A stretch of 11,479 bases of DNA from Bacillota bacterium (GTDB lineage: Bacteria; Bacillota; Sulfobacillia; Thermaerobacterales; Thermaerobacteraceae): assembly GCA_003242195.1 (NCBI GenBank), contig QGUQ01000029.1, positions 1 through 11,479 on the forward strand, given 5' to 3'. The position numbers were made by a program, and so were the translations under genes. Shown here piece by piece: positions 1 to 7,117 of this stretch (the first letter of the stretch is position 1; every line of letters begins with the position of its first letter). The notes beneath the pieces were generated by a model. It did no database searches, was not told where the DNA came from, and was given only the letters and a program-made list of their open reading frames with translations.

Positions 1-714
1 CTGGTGCGCCGGGCCCGGGATCTGTCGCACCGCTATCACGTGGGCCTGATGATGCTGCAGGCCCAGGAGGAGGAACGACGCCGCCTGGCCCGCGACATCC
101 ACGACGGGCCGGCCCAGATGCTGGCCAACGTGGTCCTGCGGCTGGAGGTCTGCCAGCGGCTCCTGGCGGAGGACCCCGACCGGGCCCGGACCGAGCTGGA
201 GCGCCTGAAGCAGATGGTGCGGGACAGCCTGCAGGATGTGCGCAAGATCATCTTCGACCTGCGCCCGATGGCGCTGGACGACCTCGGCCTCGTCCCGGCC
301 CTGCGCCAGTACGTGGCCGGTTTCGAGGAAAAGACGGGCCTGCCGACGAGGCTCGTAACCCGCGGGCCCGTCCGCAGGCTGGACCCCGCTGTGGAGATCA
401 CGGTGTACCGGGTGGTGCAAGAGGCCCTGAACAACGTGTGGAAACACGCGTCCGCCACGGAGGCGGTCGTCCGGCTCGAGTTCGCCCGGGACCGCCTGTG
501 GGCGGAGGTCATCGATGACGGGGTCGGGTTCGATCCCGCGGAGGGGGCGGGCCGGGTAGACCGGTTCGGCCTGACGAACATGCGGGAACGGGTGGGGATG
601 GTGGATGGCCGGCTGGATGTGGTCAGTGAGCGGGGGAAGGGAACGCGGGTCCGGATCGAGGTCCCGGTGGGGAGGGAGCTGGCGCGCGATGCCGATCAGG
701 GTCTTGATCGTTGA
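1..714 (+). CDS. Sensor histidine kinase, DegS/NreB type (5' end outside window)
   Basis: Cytoplasmic transmitter part of a two-component sensor kinase that autophosphorylates on histidine and passes phosphate to the response regulator encoded next. Seen: a HisKA_3 dimerisation segment with the H-box RDIHDGPAQ (His codon at 100-102), a helical linker ending in IIFDLRPMALDDLGL, then an HATPase_c domain with N-box VVQEALNNVWKHA (about 415-453), G1 box DDGVGFDP and G2 box FGLTNMRERVGM followed by GKGTRVRIEVP. This layout is typical of DegS, NreB and NarX-like kinases. The reading frame is open from base 1 (ctg, then gtg), so the sensory N-terminus lies upstream; the GTG at 4 is probably not the true start. 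The signal cannot be read: DegS would have a coiled-coil PAS-like region, NreB an oxygen-sensing Cys cluster. The 3' end overlaps the regulator gene by 26 bases, implying translational coupling. Family call is firm; the DegS versus NreB choice is open. Confidence 0.93.
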   Translation: MVRRARDLSHRYHVGLMMLQAQEEERRRLARDIHDGPAQMLANVVLRLEVCQRLLAEDPDRARTELERLKQMVRDSLQDVRKIIFDLRPMALDDLGLVPALRQYVAGFEEKTGLPTRLVTRGPVRRLDPAVEITVYRVVQEALNNVWKHASATEAVVRLEFARDRLWAEVIDDGVGFDPAEGAGRVDRFGLTNMRERVGMVDGRLDVVSERGKGTRVRIEVPVGRELARDADQGLDR

Positions 715-1336
715 CGACCACGCCCTGCTGCGCGAGGGCCTGCGCCAGGTGCTGCAAGGGGAGCCCGACATCCTGGTGGTGGGCGAGGCGCGGACGGGCG
801 AGGAGGCGGTCCGGGAGGCGGTCCGCCTGCGGCCGGACATCGTCGTCATGGACATCAACCTGCCCGACATCTCCGGCATCGAGGCGACCAGGCGCATCAA
901 GGAGGCCTGCCCGGACGCGGGCATCCTGGTCCTCACCATCCACGACCAGGAAGAATACCTGTTGGAGGCCATCGCCGCGGGTGCGGCCGGCTTCGTCCTC
1001 AAAGACGTCGAGCCGCGGACACTGGTGCACGCCATTCGCCTTTGCTGCCGCGGCGAGGGGTACATTCACCCCACCCTGTCTGCCCGGGCGCTGTCCCGCC
1101 GCCGGGAGCGCTGGGCCCCCGTGGGGACGGGGATCCCCGAGCCCCTGACCCGTCGCGAGTTCGAAGTGCTCCAGTTGGTCGCGGAAGGCGCCTCGAACCG
1201 GGAGATCGGGGAGCGGCTCTTCATCAGCGAGAAAACGGTGAAGAACCACATCACCTCCATCTTTCGCAAGCTGGGCGTGAGCGACCGCACCCAGGCGGTG
1301 ATCCACGCCATTCGGGAGGGCTGGGTCAAGGTCTGA
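689..1336 (+). CDS. Response regulator, NarL/DegU (LuxR-type HTH) family
   Basis: DNA-binding response regulator of 215 residues, the expected partner of the overlapping kinase. Seen: receiver domain (about 1-120) with acidic pair D9/D10, phospho-acceptor D55 in VVMDINLP, switch T83 and K105 in FVLKD; then a LuxR-type helix-turn-helix (about 153-206) with LTRREFEVLQLVAEG and SNREIGERLFISEKTVKNHI. The length matches NarL/DegU/NreC proteins. ATG 689 is chosen because it gives the canonical receiver start MPIRVLIVDDH and has GGAGGGAG at 671-678 ten bases upstream; longer in-frame starts would only run back inside the kinase gene. A hairpin 64 bases after the stop likely ends this transcript, so the pair may be independent of the hydrogenase operon downstream. 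Target genes are unknown; the adjacent hydrogenase or pilus genes are possible but unproven. Confidence 0.95.
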   Translation: MPIRVLIVDDHALLREGLRQVLQGEPDILVVGEARTGEEAVREAVRLRPDIVVMDINLPDISGIEATRRIKEACPDAGILVLTIHDQEEYLLEAIAAGAAGFVLKDVEPRTLVHAIRLCCRGEGYIHPTLSARALSRRRERWAPVGTGIPEPLTRREFEVLQLVAEGASNREIGERLFISEKTVKNHITSIFRKLGVSDRTQAVIHAIREGWVKV

Positions 1337-1399
1337 CGGTCCCATCCGGCACCCGCCCGGGACACCCGCGCGCTCCCACAGCGATGCCCGACCCGCCGT

Positions 1400-1423
1400 G
1401 CCGGCAGCTTCGCCGGCCCTTTT
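1400..1423 (+). terminator. Probable intrinsic terminator after the response regulator gene
   Basis: GCCGGC (1400-1405) pairs with GCCGGC (1412-1417) around the 6-base loop agcttc, followed by CC and TTTT (1420-1423). The stem is only 6 bp but all G-C. It lies 64 bases downstream of the regulator stop, a sensible place to end that transcript. Confidence 0.55.
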
Positions 1424-1523
1424 CGTGTCTCCGGCTCGTCCTCCCTTGGGAGGGCGGCCGTGCCTTCCCGGACGGCCGTCATGGCCATCCGACGAAACGG
1501 GCTCGTAGACCCCCACAGAGGGA

Positions 1524-1541
1524 TTGTGAAATCCATCACAA
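1524..1541. promoter_or_regulatory. Crp/Fnr-family operator, perfect palindrome
   Basis: TTGTGA-N6-TCACAA: both 6-base arms are exact inverted repeats with a 6-base spacer, matching the TGTGA-N6-TCACA consensus known for E. coli CRP and B. subtilis Fnr. Its centre (1532.5) lies about 42 bases upstream of the start site predicted from TATGCT at 1563-1568, the class II activator position. The regulator is not encoded in the window; an Fnr-like redox sensor or another Crp-family protein is likely. The TGTGA half-sites argue against the TGTCR-type half-site described for CooA. Confidence 0.75.
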
Positions 1542-1562
1542 CCCGCAGCCTTTGCCTCTTCC

Positions 1563-1568
1563 TATGCT
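1563..1568 (+). promoter_or_regulatory. Candidate -10 element of the hydrogenase operon promoter
   Basis: TATGCT, a four-of-six match to TATAAT, lies 21 bases after the Crp/Fnr palindrome. The position for a -35 box 17 bases upstream (1540-1545, aacccg) is poor, as expected for an activator-dependent class II promoter. The start site would be near 1574-1576. The placement rests mainly on the operator spacing. Confidence 0.45.
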
Positions 1569-1620
1569 GGAAACGCCCCGGAACGATGCCGCATCGCCAG
1601 CAGGGAAATTCCGGGGGCCG

Positions 1621-1656
1621 GGCCGGTTCCCCGTCCTTCCCGGCCGGCCGGTTCCC
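1621..1656 (+). repeat. 11-base direct repeat in the hydrogenase operon leader
   Basis: GGCCGGTTCCC occurs at 1621-1631 and again at 1646-1656, offset 25 bases, inside the predicted untranslated leader. The same stretch can also fold, with GGCCGG (1621-1626) facing CCGGCC (1640-1645). It could be a binding site, a leader structure or chance in G+C-rich DNA. Confidence 0.45.
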
Positions 1657-1726
1657 GCTGACGGTTCGGGTTCGTCCGTGGGTGGATCCTGAGCCGGCGC
1701 CGCTCAAACTGCAAGGGACCTAGGGG

Positions 1727-3208
1727 ATGATGGGCGTGGATGCAGGCCTGTTACTCTACCTGCTAGCGGTGCCGCTGGTGACCGCCCTGCTGGCCTTCCT
1801 GCTCAAGTCCCGCCGTCTCGTCGAAGGCCTCCACGTGCTGGGAACTGCGCTCCTCTGTTCCCTGTCCCTGCGGCTGGTGACCGCAGTATCGGGAGGGAGG
1901 CTGCTCGCCCTCCATGACTTGCTGCATGCCGACCAGCTGTCCGCCCTGCTGGTCTTCATCATCGGGGTCATGGGCTTTCTGGTCGGGCTGTACTCCGTTG
2001 GGTACATGCGGCAGGAGTTGGAGGGCGGGGAAACGGACGAGCCACAACTCTCATCGTACTACGGGCTCTTCCACCTCTTCCTGTTCACCATGGTGTTGTC
2101 GGCGCTGGCCAACAACCTCGCTCTGCTCTGGGTGGCGGTGGAGGCCACGACCCTGGCTTCGGCCTTCCTGGTCGGCCATCACCGGCGGCAGACGGCTGCC
2201 GAAGGGGCGTGGAAGTACGTCCTCCTCTGCAGCATCGGGCTGGCCTTCGCCCTGTACGGGACCATCCTGACCTATGTCAATGCCTTCTCCGTGCTGGGTG
2301 ACGCCCACCGGGCGCTGTTGTGGACGGAACTGGCCCGGAACGCCGGCAGCCTGGATCCGCAGTTGATGAAGCTGGCCTTCGTGTTCATCCTGATCGGTTT
2401 CGGGACCAAGGCCGGCCTCTTCCCCATGCACACCTGGCTGCCCGATGCCCACAGCGAGGCGCCGAGCCCTGCCAGTGCCCTGCTTTCGGGCGTCCTGCTG
2501 AAGAGCGCCCTGGTGGGAATCATGCGGTATTACTCCATCGCCTCGCAGGCCGTGCCCGATGGGTTTGCCCAGAGGTTGCTCCTCGTCTTCGGGTTGCTGA
2601 CGGTCTGTGCGGGCGCGCTCTTCATCCTGGTGCAGCCGGATCTCAAGCGCAAGCTGGCCTACAGCAGCATCGAGCACGTGGGCGTCATCGCCACCGGGCT
2701 CGGTGTCGGCGGCCCCCTGGGAGTGTTCGCCGCCCTGTTTCACACGCTGAATCACAGTGTGACCAAGTCGGTACTCTTCTGCACCGCCGGCACCATCGGC
2801 TTGCGGTACGGCACGCGGGATACCACCAGGATCCGCGGCGTCCTGAAGGTCATGCCCCTCACCGGGGCGATGTTCCTGGCAGGGGTCGTCGCCGCCGCGG
2901 GCTCACCGCCTTTCGGGATCTTCCTGAGCGAGTTCACCACCATCGCGGCGGGGCTGGGCAACGGCCAGATCGCGTCCACGGCGCTCTTGATCGCGGGCCT
3001 TCTCATCGCCTTCGTGGCCCTGGTCCTGCTGGTCAGCGAGACCGTGTTCGGTCCCGCCCCGGACGATCCGCCGCGCGGTGACGGGAATGCGCTGATGACC
3101 ATCCCTGTCGGCGTCCTGGTCGCCCTCATGGCCGTCCTGGTCCTGCTGCCGGGCCCGTTGCACGAGCTGGTTTACGGGGCCGTCGCCGTCGTGCTCCAGG
3201 CCCGGTAG
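1727..3208 (+). CDS. hyfF: Hydrogenase-4 membrane subunit HyfF-like (NuoM/MrpD type)
   Basis: Integral membrane ion-translocating subunit of a group 4 [NiFe] hydrogenase, homologous to antiporter-like subunits NuoL/M/N. About 14 hydrophobic segments in 493 residues (E. coli HyfF is about 526). Seen: TM5 glutamate E139 in LLWVAVEATTLASAFLVG; the family signature around FGTKAGLFPMHTWLPDAHS (K228) continuing EAPSPASALLSGVLLK (K259); FHTLNHSVTK (H339, H343, K347); and E402 in GIFLSEFTT. These correspond to charged channel residues of complex I antiporter subunits, so ion pumping is plausible. The HyfF assignment rests on close recalled similarity around YYGLFHLFLFTM and ILVQPDLKRKLAYSS. Start is uncertain: ATG 1727, ATG 1730 or GTG 1736. 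AGGGG at 1722-1726 abuts ATG 1727 but sits 9 bases from GTG 1736, which may be the real start. First gene of the operon, 69 bases before hyfD. Confidence 0.92.
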   Translation: MMGVDAGLLLYLLAVPLVTALLAFLLKSRRLVEGLHVLGTALLCSLSLRLVTAVSGGRLLALHDLLHADQLSALLVFIIGVMGFLVGLYSVGYMRQELEGGETDEPQLSSYYGLFHLFLFTMVLSALANNLALLWVAVEATTLASAFLVGHHRRQTAAEGAWKYVLLCSIGLAFALYGTILTYVNAFSVLGDAHRALLWTELARNAGSLDPQLMKLAFVFILIGFGTKAGLFPMHTWLPDAHSEAPSPASALLSGVLLKSALVGIMRYYSIASQAVPDGFAQRLLLVFGLLTVCAGALFILVQPDLKRKLAYSSIEHVGVIATGLGVGGPLGVFAALFHTLNHSVTKSVLFCTAGTIGLRYGTRDTTRIRGVLKVMPLTGAMFLAGVVAAAGSPPFGIFLSEFTTIAAGLGNGQIASTALLIAGLLIAFVALVLLVSETVFGPAPDDPPRGDGNALMTIPVGVLVALMAVLVLLPGPLHELVYGAVAVVLQAR

Positions 3209-3277
3209 CGGACAACGCCGGGCCCGCCGGGTGCGGATCGTCACGGGCCGCCCTGCGGGCAGCGGAGGTGCAAGCAG

Positions 3278-4720
3278 GTGCTAGCGTACGCGCTGGGCAG
3301 CATCGCCTTTCCACTCGTAGGGAGCGCCGTGGTTCTCCTCGCGCGGGAGCGTCACGCCAAGGCGATCGGGCACCTGTTCTCGTTCCTCGCCTTCCTCTCG
3401 GGACTGGCGCTGCTCGCGAAGGTTGCCCTGCACGGGGAGAGCGGCGCGCAGGATCTCCTGGCCGTCGGCAACTGGACGGTCTTCGGTGTGACCATCGACG
3501 GGCTAAGCGTGCTGGTCAACTTCATGGTGGTCCTGATCGGGTGGCTGATTTGCCTCTACTCCGCCGGGTACATGACGGTGCACAACCAGGAACACCCGAT
3601 CAGCGAGGGAATGCGCCGGTATTACGCCTTCCTCCTCCTCTTCATCGCGTCCATGTCCGGGCTGGTCTTCAGCTCCACCCTCATCGCCCAGCTGTTCTTT
3701 TTTGAAGTGACCGGCCTCTGCTCCTGGGCGCTGATCGGGTTCTACGGCGATCCCGACTCCCGGCGCTCGGCCCTGTGGGCCATCATCCTGACCCATGCGG
3801 CCTCCCTCGGGCTTTATGTGGCGACGGCCTTCGTCTTCCTCCAGACGGGCAGCTTCGACGTCGAAGCCCTGGCCCAGCTACCCGCCCACAGCAAGGTCGT
3901 GGTCTTCCTGGGCATCATGCTGGCCTGCTGGGGCAAGTCGGCCCAGCTGCCCTTCCATCCCTGGCTGCCCCGCGCCATGGTGGCGCCGACGCCGGTCAGC
4001 GCGTACCTGCACGCCGCCTCCATGGTCAAGGTCGGGGTGTACATCTTCGCCCGCTCCGTGCTGGCGGCGGGTGGCGTGCCGCCCGTGGTCGCCCGGGTGG
4101 GCATCGTCATGGCCGTGGCCACCATGCTCTATGGCTTCCTCATGTATTTCCCGCAGCGCGACATGAAGCGGCTGCTGGCCTATTCCACCATCGCCCAGCT
4201 GTCCTACATCTTCATGGCCATCTCCCTGGCGGCCTACGGATCGCAGACCGCCTTCCTGGGCGGCGTGACCCACATCTTCAACCATGCTTTCGCCAAGGCC
4301 CTGTTCTTCCTGGTGGCCGGCACGCTGGCCTACACCTCCGGCACGCGGCAACTGCCCGCGTTCAGCGGCATCCTGCACAAGATGCCGCTGGTGGGCGTCG
4401 GTTACGTCGCCGCGGCCATGGCCATCACGGGAGTTCCTCCCTTCAACGGGTTCTTCAGCAAGTTCCTGATCATCTGGTCGGGGCTGGAGATGGGTCTGGA
4501 CGACGTCCTGGTCCTGGTGCTGGTCGTCCTGGCGCTGATCGAGTCCGTAGGCAGTTTCATCTGGATCCTGCGCTGGACGACGGTCAACGTCCTGGGAGCG
4601 CCGTCGGCGACCGTCTCGCAGGCCATCGCGCCCACGGCGTCCATGCAGTTCGTCCTGGCCTTGTTGATCGTCATGACGCTGTCTTCCCAGTACCTCGCCT
4701 TCGCGCTCATGCAGCGGTGA
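3278..4720 (+). CDS. hyfD: Hydrogenase-4 membrane subunit HyfD-like (NuoL type)
   Basis: Second integral membrane, presumably ion-translocating subunit of the hydrogenase. 480 residues, almost exactly the length of E. coli HyfD (479) and much shorter than HyfB/HycC, with recalled similarity along its whole length (HPISEGMRRYYAFLLLFI, FFEVTGLCSWALIGFY, YGFLMYFPQRDMKRLL). About 14 hydrophobic segments. Channel residues visible: E143 (TM5), K220 in CWGKSAQLPFHPWLPRAM, H245 and K251 in SAYLHAASMVKVGVYIF, K340 in FNHAFAKALFF, K395 in PPFNGFFSKFLII. GTG 3278 is chosen because GGAGGT (3264-3269) lies 8 bases upstream. In E. coli hyf, D precedes E and F; here it follows F directly, so the order is rearranged. 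It is followed after 75 bases by the catalytic subunit gene. Confidence 0.93.
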   Translation: MLAYALGSIAFPLVGSAVVLLARERHAKAIGHLFSFLAFLSGLALLAKVALHGESGAQDLLAVGNWTVFGVTIDGLSVLVNFMVVLIGWLICLYSAGYMTVHNQEHPISEGMRRYYAFLLLFIASMSGLVFSSTLIAQLFFFEVTGLCSWALIGFYGDPDSRRSALWAIILTHAASLGLYVATAFVFLQTGSFDVEALAQLPAHSKVVVFLGIMLACWGKSAQLPFHPWLPRAMVAPTPVSAYLHAASMVKVGVYIFARSVLAAGGVPPVVARVGIVMAVATMLYGFLMYFPQRDMKRLLAYSTIAQLSYIFMAISLAAYGSQTAFLGGVTHIFNHAFAKALFFLVAGTLAYTSGTRQLPAFSGILHKMPLVGVGYVAAAMAITGVPPFNGFFSKFLIIWSGLEMGLDDVLVLVLVVLALIESVGSFIWILRWTTVNVLGAPSATVSQAIAPTASMQFVLALLIVMTLSSQYLAFALMQR

Positions 4721-4780
4721 CCGTCTCCCGGCGCCGGGGCGGTGGGCGCGTCCAGCCGCCCGGATCGCGCGGGAAACGCG

Positions 4781-4786
4781 GGAGGT
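4781..4786 (+). promoter_or_regulatory. Ribosome binding site fixing the hyfG start
   Basis: GGAGGT ends 9 bases before GTG 4796. The upstream in-frame GTG at 4742 has no comparable site and would add 18 residues with no family similarity. Confidence 0.75.
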
Positions 4787-4795
4787 CGGATTCCT

Positions 4796-6532
4796 GTGAA
4801 CGGAGAGCTGCAGGGGAGGATCGAGCAGGTTCAGGACCCCATCGGCTCCTTGCGGACCAAGTTCGGCAGGGCCATCCTCGACGAGCAGTGGCAGGCTGCC
4901 GATCAGGTCACGGTCACGGTCGGCCTGGAGGCGCTGCCGGACGTGGTGGCAGAGCTGTATCACGGCCAGGGCGCTTGGCTCTCCAGCGTGGTGGGCAACG
5001 ACGAGCGGGACCTGAACGGGCACTTCGCCGCGTACTACGTCCTCTCCCTCGAGAATGAGGCCGAGCCCGAGAAGAGCCGGTGGGTGACCGTCAAGGTGCT
5101 GGTTCCTGCCGACCGCCCGGAGTTCCCCTCGGTGACGCCCCGGGTGCCGGCGGCGGTGTGGTACGAGCGGGAGCTCCGGGACATGTTCGGGCTGGAGCCC
5201 GTCGGCCTGCCCGACAAGCGGCGGCTCGTCTTGCCGGACGACTGGCCGGAGCACCTCCATCCCCTGCGCAAGGATTCCATGGACTACCGCTTCCGCCCCG
5301 AGCCCGTGACCGAGGAAGAGACGTACGAGTTCGTGGGCCCGGAGGGCGAGGGCATCGTGGAGGTACCGCTGGGGCCGCTGCACATCACCTCCGACGAACC
5401 CGGCCACTTCCGCCTCTACGTGGACGGCGAGCAGATCGTGGACGCCGATTACCGCCTGTTCTACGTCCACCGAGGCATCGAGAAGCTGGCGGAAAACCGG
5501 ATGGACTACGATCAGGTGAACTTCCTCGCCGAGCGCATCTGCGGGATCTGCGGCTACACCCACAGCGTCGCCTATGCCTCGGCCATGGAGACGGCCAACG
5601 GGATCGATGTGCCCCCTCGCGCCCAGTACATCCGCACGATCCTGCTGGAAGTGGAGCGCCTGCACAGCCACCTGCTCAACCTGGGCATCGCCGTCCACCT
5701 GGTGGGCTTCGACGCCGGGTTCATGCAGTTCTTCCGGGTCCGCGAAAAGGCCATGAAGATGGCCGAGATCCTGACCGGCGGCCGCAAGACGTATGGCTTG
5801 AATCTCATCGGGGGCGTGCGGCGGGACATCTTGAAGAACGAGCGCGTCGAGGTCCTGCGCCTGGCGGGCGAGTTGCGGGCCGAGTTGTCGGACCTGGTCG
5901 ACATCATGATGAACACGACCAACTTCGTGGCGAGGACCAAGGGGGTCGGACGCCTCGACCCGGAGGTGGCCCGCCGATTCAGCGCGGTGGGCCCCAACCT
6001 GCGGGGCTCCGGCTTCCGGCGGGACACGCGCCGTTGCCATCCCTACGCGGCCTACGATCGCATCCCCTGGGAGGTCATCGCCGAGGACGGGTGCGACGTG
6101 CTGTCCAGGCAGCTGGTGCGGGCCGCCGAGGTGTTCGAGTCGCTGAACATCATCGAACGGTGCCTGGAGGACCTGCCGCCCGGCCCCGTGCTGGCGGAGG
6201 GCTTCACGTACAAGCCCTTTGCCTTCGCCCTGGGATACACCGAGGCACCCAGGGGCGAGAACGTCCACTGGGTGATGACCGGTAGCCAGCGGAAGGTCTA
6301 CCGCTGGAGGCCGCGGGCGTCGACGTACAACAACTGGCCCGGGCTCCGCTACATGTTCCGGGGCAACGTGCTGGCGGACGCGCCGCTGATCGTGGCCAGC
6401 ATCGATCCTTGCTATTCCTGCGCGGAGCGCGTCACCGTGGTGGACGTGCGCAAGAAGAAGGCGAAGACCATCGAGTACGCCCGGCTGGAACGGTACTGCC
6501 AAGAGCGCCGGTATTCCCCGCTCAAGGACTAG
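4796..6532 (+). CDS. hyfG: [NiFe] hydrogenase group 4 large subunit HyfG/HycE (NuoC-NuoD fusion type)
   Basis: Catalytic subunit that interconverts protons and H2 at a Ni-Fe centre, on the cytoplasmic side of the membrane complex. 578 residues from GTG 4796 (E. coli HycE 569). Residues about 30-175 form the NuoC-like 30-kDa domain with signature WYERELRDMFG (122-132); about 195-578 form the NuoD-like large-subunit domain. Active-site ligands are complete: RICGICGYTH (C249, C252) and DPCYSC (C539, C542), so this is a real hydrogenase, not a Cys-less Ehr/Nuo relative. After DPCYSCAER (R545) comes a 33-residue tail, VTVVDVRKKK to YSPLKD, closely matching the 32-residue HycE tail removed by HycI. 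The matching protease is encoded three genes downstream. The gap to hyfH is 33 bases. Family assignment is firm; the electron partner is unknown. Confidence 0.97.
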   Translation: MNGELQGRIEQVQDPIGSLRTKFGRAILDEQWQAADQVTVTVGLEALPDVVAELYHGQGAWLSSVVGNDERDLNGHFAAYYVLSLENEAEPEKSRWVTVKVLVPADRPEFPSVTPRVPAAVWYERELRDMFGLEPVGLPDKRRLVLPDDWPEHLHPLRKDSMDYRFRPEPVTEEETYEFVGPEGEGIVEVPLGPLHITSDEPGHFRLYVDGEQIVDADYRLFYVHRGIEKLAENRMDYDQVNFLAERICGICGYTHSVAYASAMETANGIDVPPRAQYIRTILLEVERLHSHLLNLGIAVHLVGFDAGFMQFFRVREKAMKMAEILTGGRKTYGLNLIGGVRRDILKNERVEVLRLAGELRAELSDLVDIMMNTTNFVARTKGVGRLDPEVARRFSAVGPNLRGSGFRRDTRRCHPYAAYDRIPWEVIAEDGCDVLSRQLVRAAEVFESLNIIERCLEDLPPGPVLAEGFTYKPFAFALGYTEAPRGENVHWVMTGSQRKVYRWRPRASTYNNWPGLRYMFRGNVLADAPLIVASIDPCYSCAERVTVVDVRKKKAKTIEYARLERYCQERRYSPLKD

Positions 6533-6565
6533 AGGCCGCGGCATCCAGGGGGAGGGCGACCGTCC

Positions 6566-7117
6566 GTGTTCAAGCTGCTGAAGAAGGTGCTGCAAGTCGG
6601 CGAGGCGACCAGCAGGTATCCCTGGCAGCCGCTGGAGCTGGCCCCCGGTTTTCGAGGCAAGCCCGTCTACGACTTCGACCGGTGCATCGCCTGCGGCGCC
6701 TGCGCCACCGCTTGCCCGCCCAACGCCATCACCATGGACCAGAACCGGGAGCGCGGGGTGGTGACGTGGAAGCTGGACTACGGGCGGTGCATCTTCTGCG
6801 GCCGGTGTGAGGAGGTATGCCCCGCGGGCGCCATCCGCCTCTCCACCGACTTCGAGCTGGCATCCCTCGTCCGGGAAGACCTGTACTGCACGGCCGACCT
6901 GGGCCTCATGCCCTGTGCCGCTTGCGGGCGATACTTCGCGCCCCGCCGGCAGGTGGAATACGCCCTGACCAGCTTGCGGCAAGCGGGGTTTGCGGACGTG
7001 GACCGGTGGCGGCGGGTGCTGGAAGTCTGCCCCCAGTGCCGCCGGCGCGAAAGGGCACTGGCCGTGCCGAGCCCGGCCTTGGGGGCGAGGAAGGGAAAGG
7101 GCGGGGAGCGGGCATGA
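6566..7117 (+). CDS. hyfH: Hydrogenase iron-sulfur subunit HyfH/HycF (NuoI type)
   Basis: Electron-transfer polyferredoxin-like subunit linking the donor to the hydrogenase, of the NuoI type. 183 residues (E. coli HycF about 180). Two 4Fe-4S motifs are intact: CIACGACATACP (C40, C43, C46, C50) and CIFCGRCEEVCP (C75, C78, C81, C85). The C-terminal part has a CxxC pair (C117, C120, in MPCAACGRYF) and CPQC (C155, C158), resembling the extra cysteine pairs of HycF/HyfH and possibly binding a metal such as zinc. The N-terminus FKLLKKVLQVGEATSRYPW matches the family. GTG 6566 is chosen because GGAGGG (6551-6556) lies 9 bases upstream. Its stop overlaps the hyfI start as ATGA, so translation is coupled. 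The last 15 residues are basic and low-complexity. Confidence 0.95.
   Translation: MFKLLKKVLQVGEATSRYPWQPLELAPGFRGKPVYDFDRCIACGACATACPPNAITMDQNRERGVVTWKLDYGRCIFCGRCEEVCPAGAIRLSTDFELASLVREDLYCTADLGLMPCAACGRYFAPRRQVEYALTSLRQAGFADVDRWRRVLEVCPQCRRRERALAVPSPALGARKGKGGERA

Larger units (their letters stand above)
1337..1726. other. 390-base gene-free regulatory region
   Basis: No convincing gene. In order: the likely terminator of the response-regulator transcript (1400-1423); a G+C-rich imperfect dyad (CGGCCGT 1455-1461 and ACGGCCG 1472-1478) without a T run; a perfect Crp/Fnr-type palindrome (1524-1541); a -10-like TATGCT (1563-1568); and a leader of about 150 bases with an 11-base direct repeat (1621-1631 and 1646-1656) up to the hyfF start. 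A small open frame at 1460-1723 spans the operator and promoter, has no recognisable domain and looks like a chance G+C-rich frame. Confidence 0.8.

Noticed and set aside
1460..1723. 87-codon open frame upstream of hyfF
   Set aside because: It runs through the operator, the -10 element and the leader repeat, and has no recognisable domain.
1337..1726. Sigma-54 promoter as used by E. coli hyc/hyf
   Set aside because: No GG-N10-GC element of the right type was found; the TTGC at 1552-1555 has CC, not GG, at the -24 position.
4742..4795. Longer N-terminus for HyfG from GTG 4742
   Set aside because: It has no ribosome site, and the added 18 residues do not resemble HycE, whereas GTG 4796 has GGAGGT at ideal spacing.
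4796..6532. Possibility that HyfG is a Cys-less energy-converting hydrogenase-related (Ehr) or Nuo subunit
   Set aside because: All four nickel-ligand cysteines and the cleavable C-terminal tail are present, with the matching protease encoded nearby.
3878..6982. Very long open frame on the - strand (about 1034 codons) antisense to the hydrogenase genes
   Set aside because: It is Pro/Arg/His/Gly-rich, shows no domain, and lies opposite well-supported genes. G+C-rich codon bias often leaves the opposite strand free of stops.
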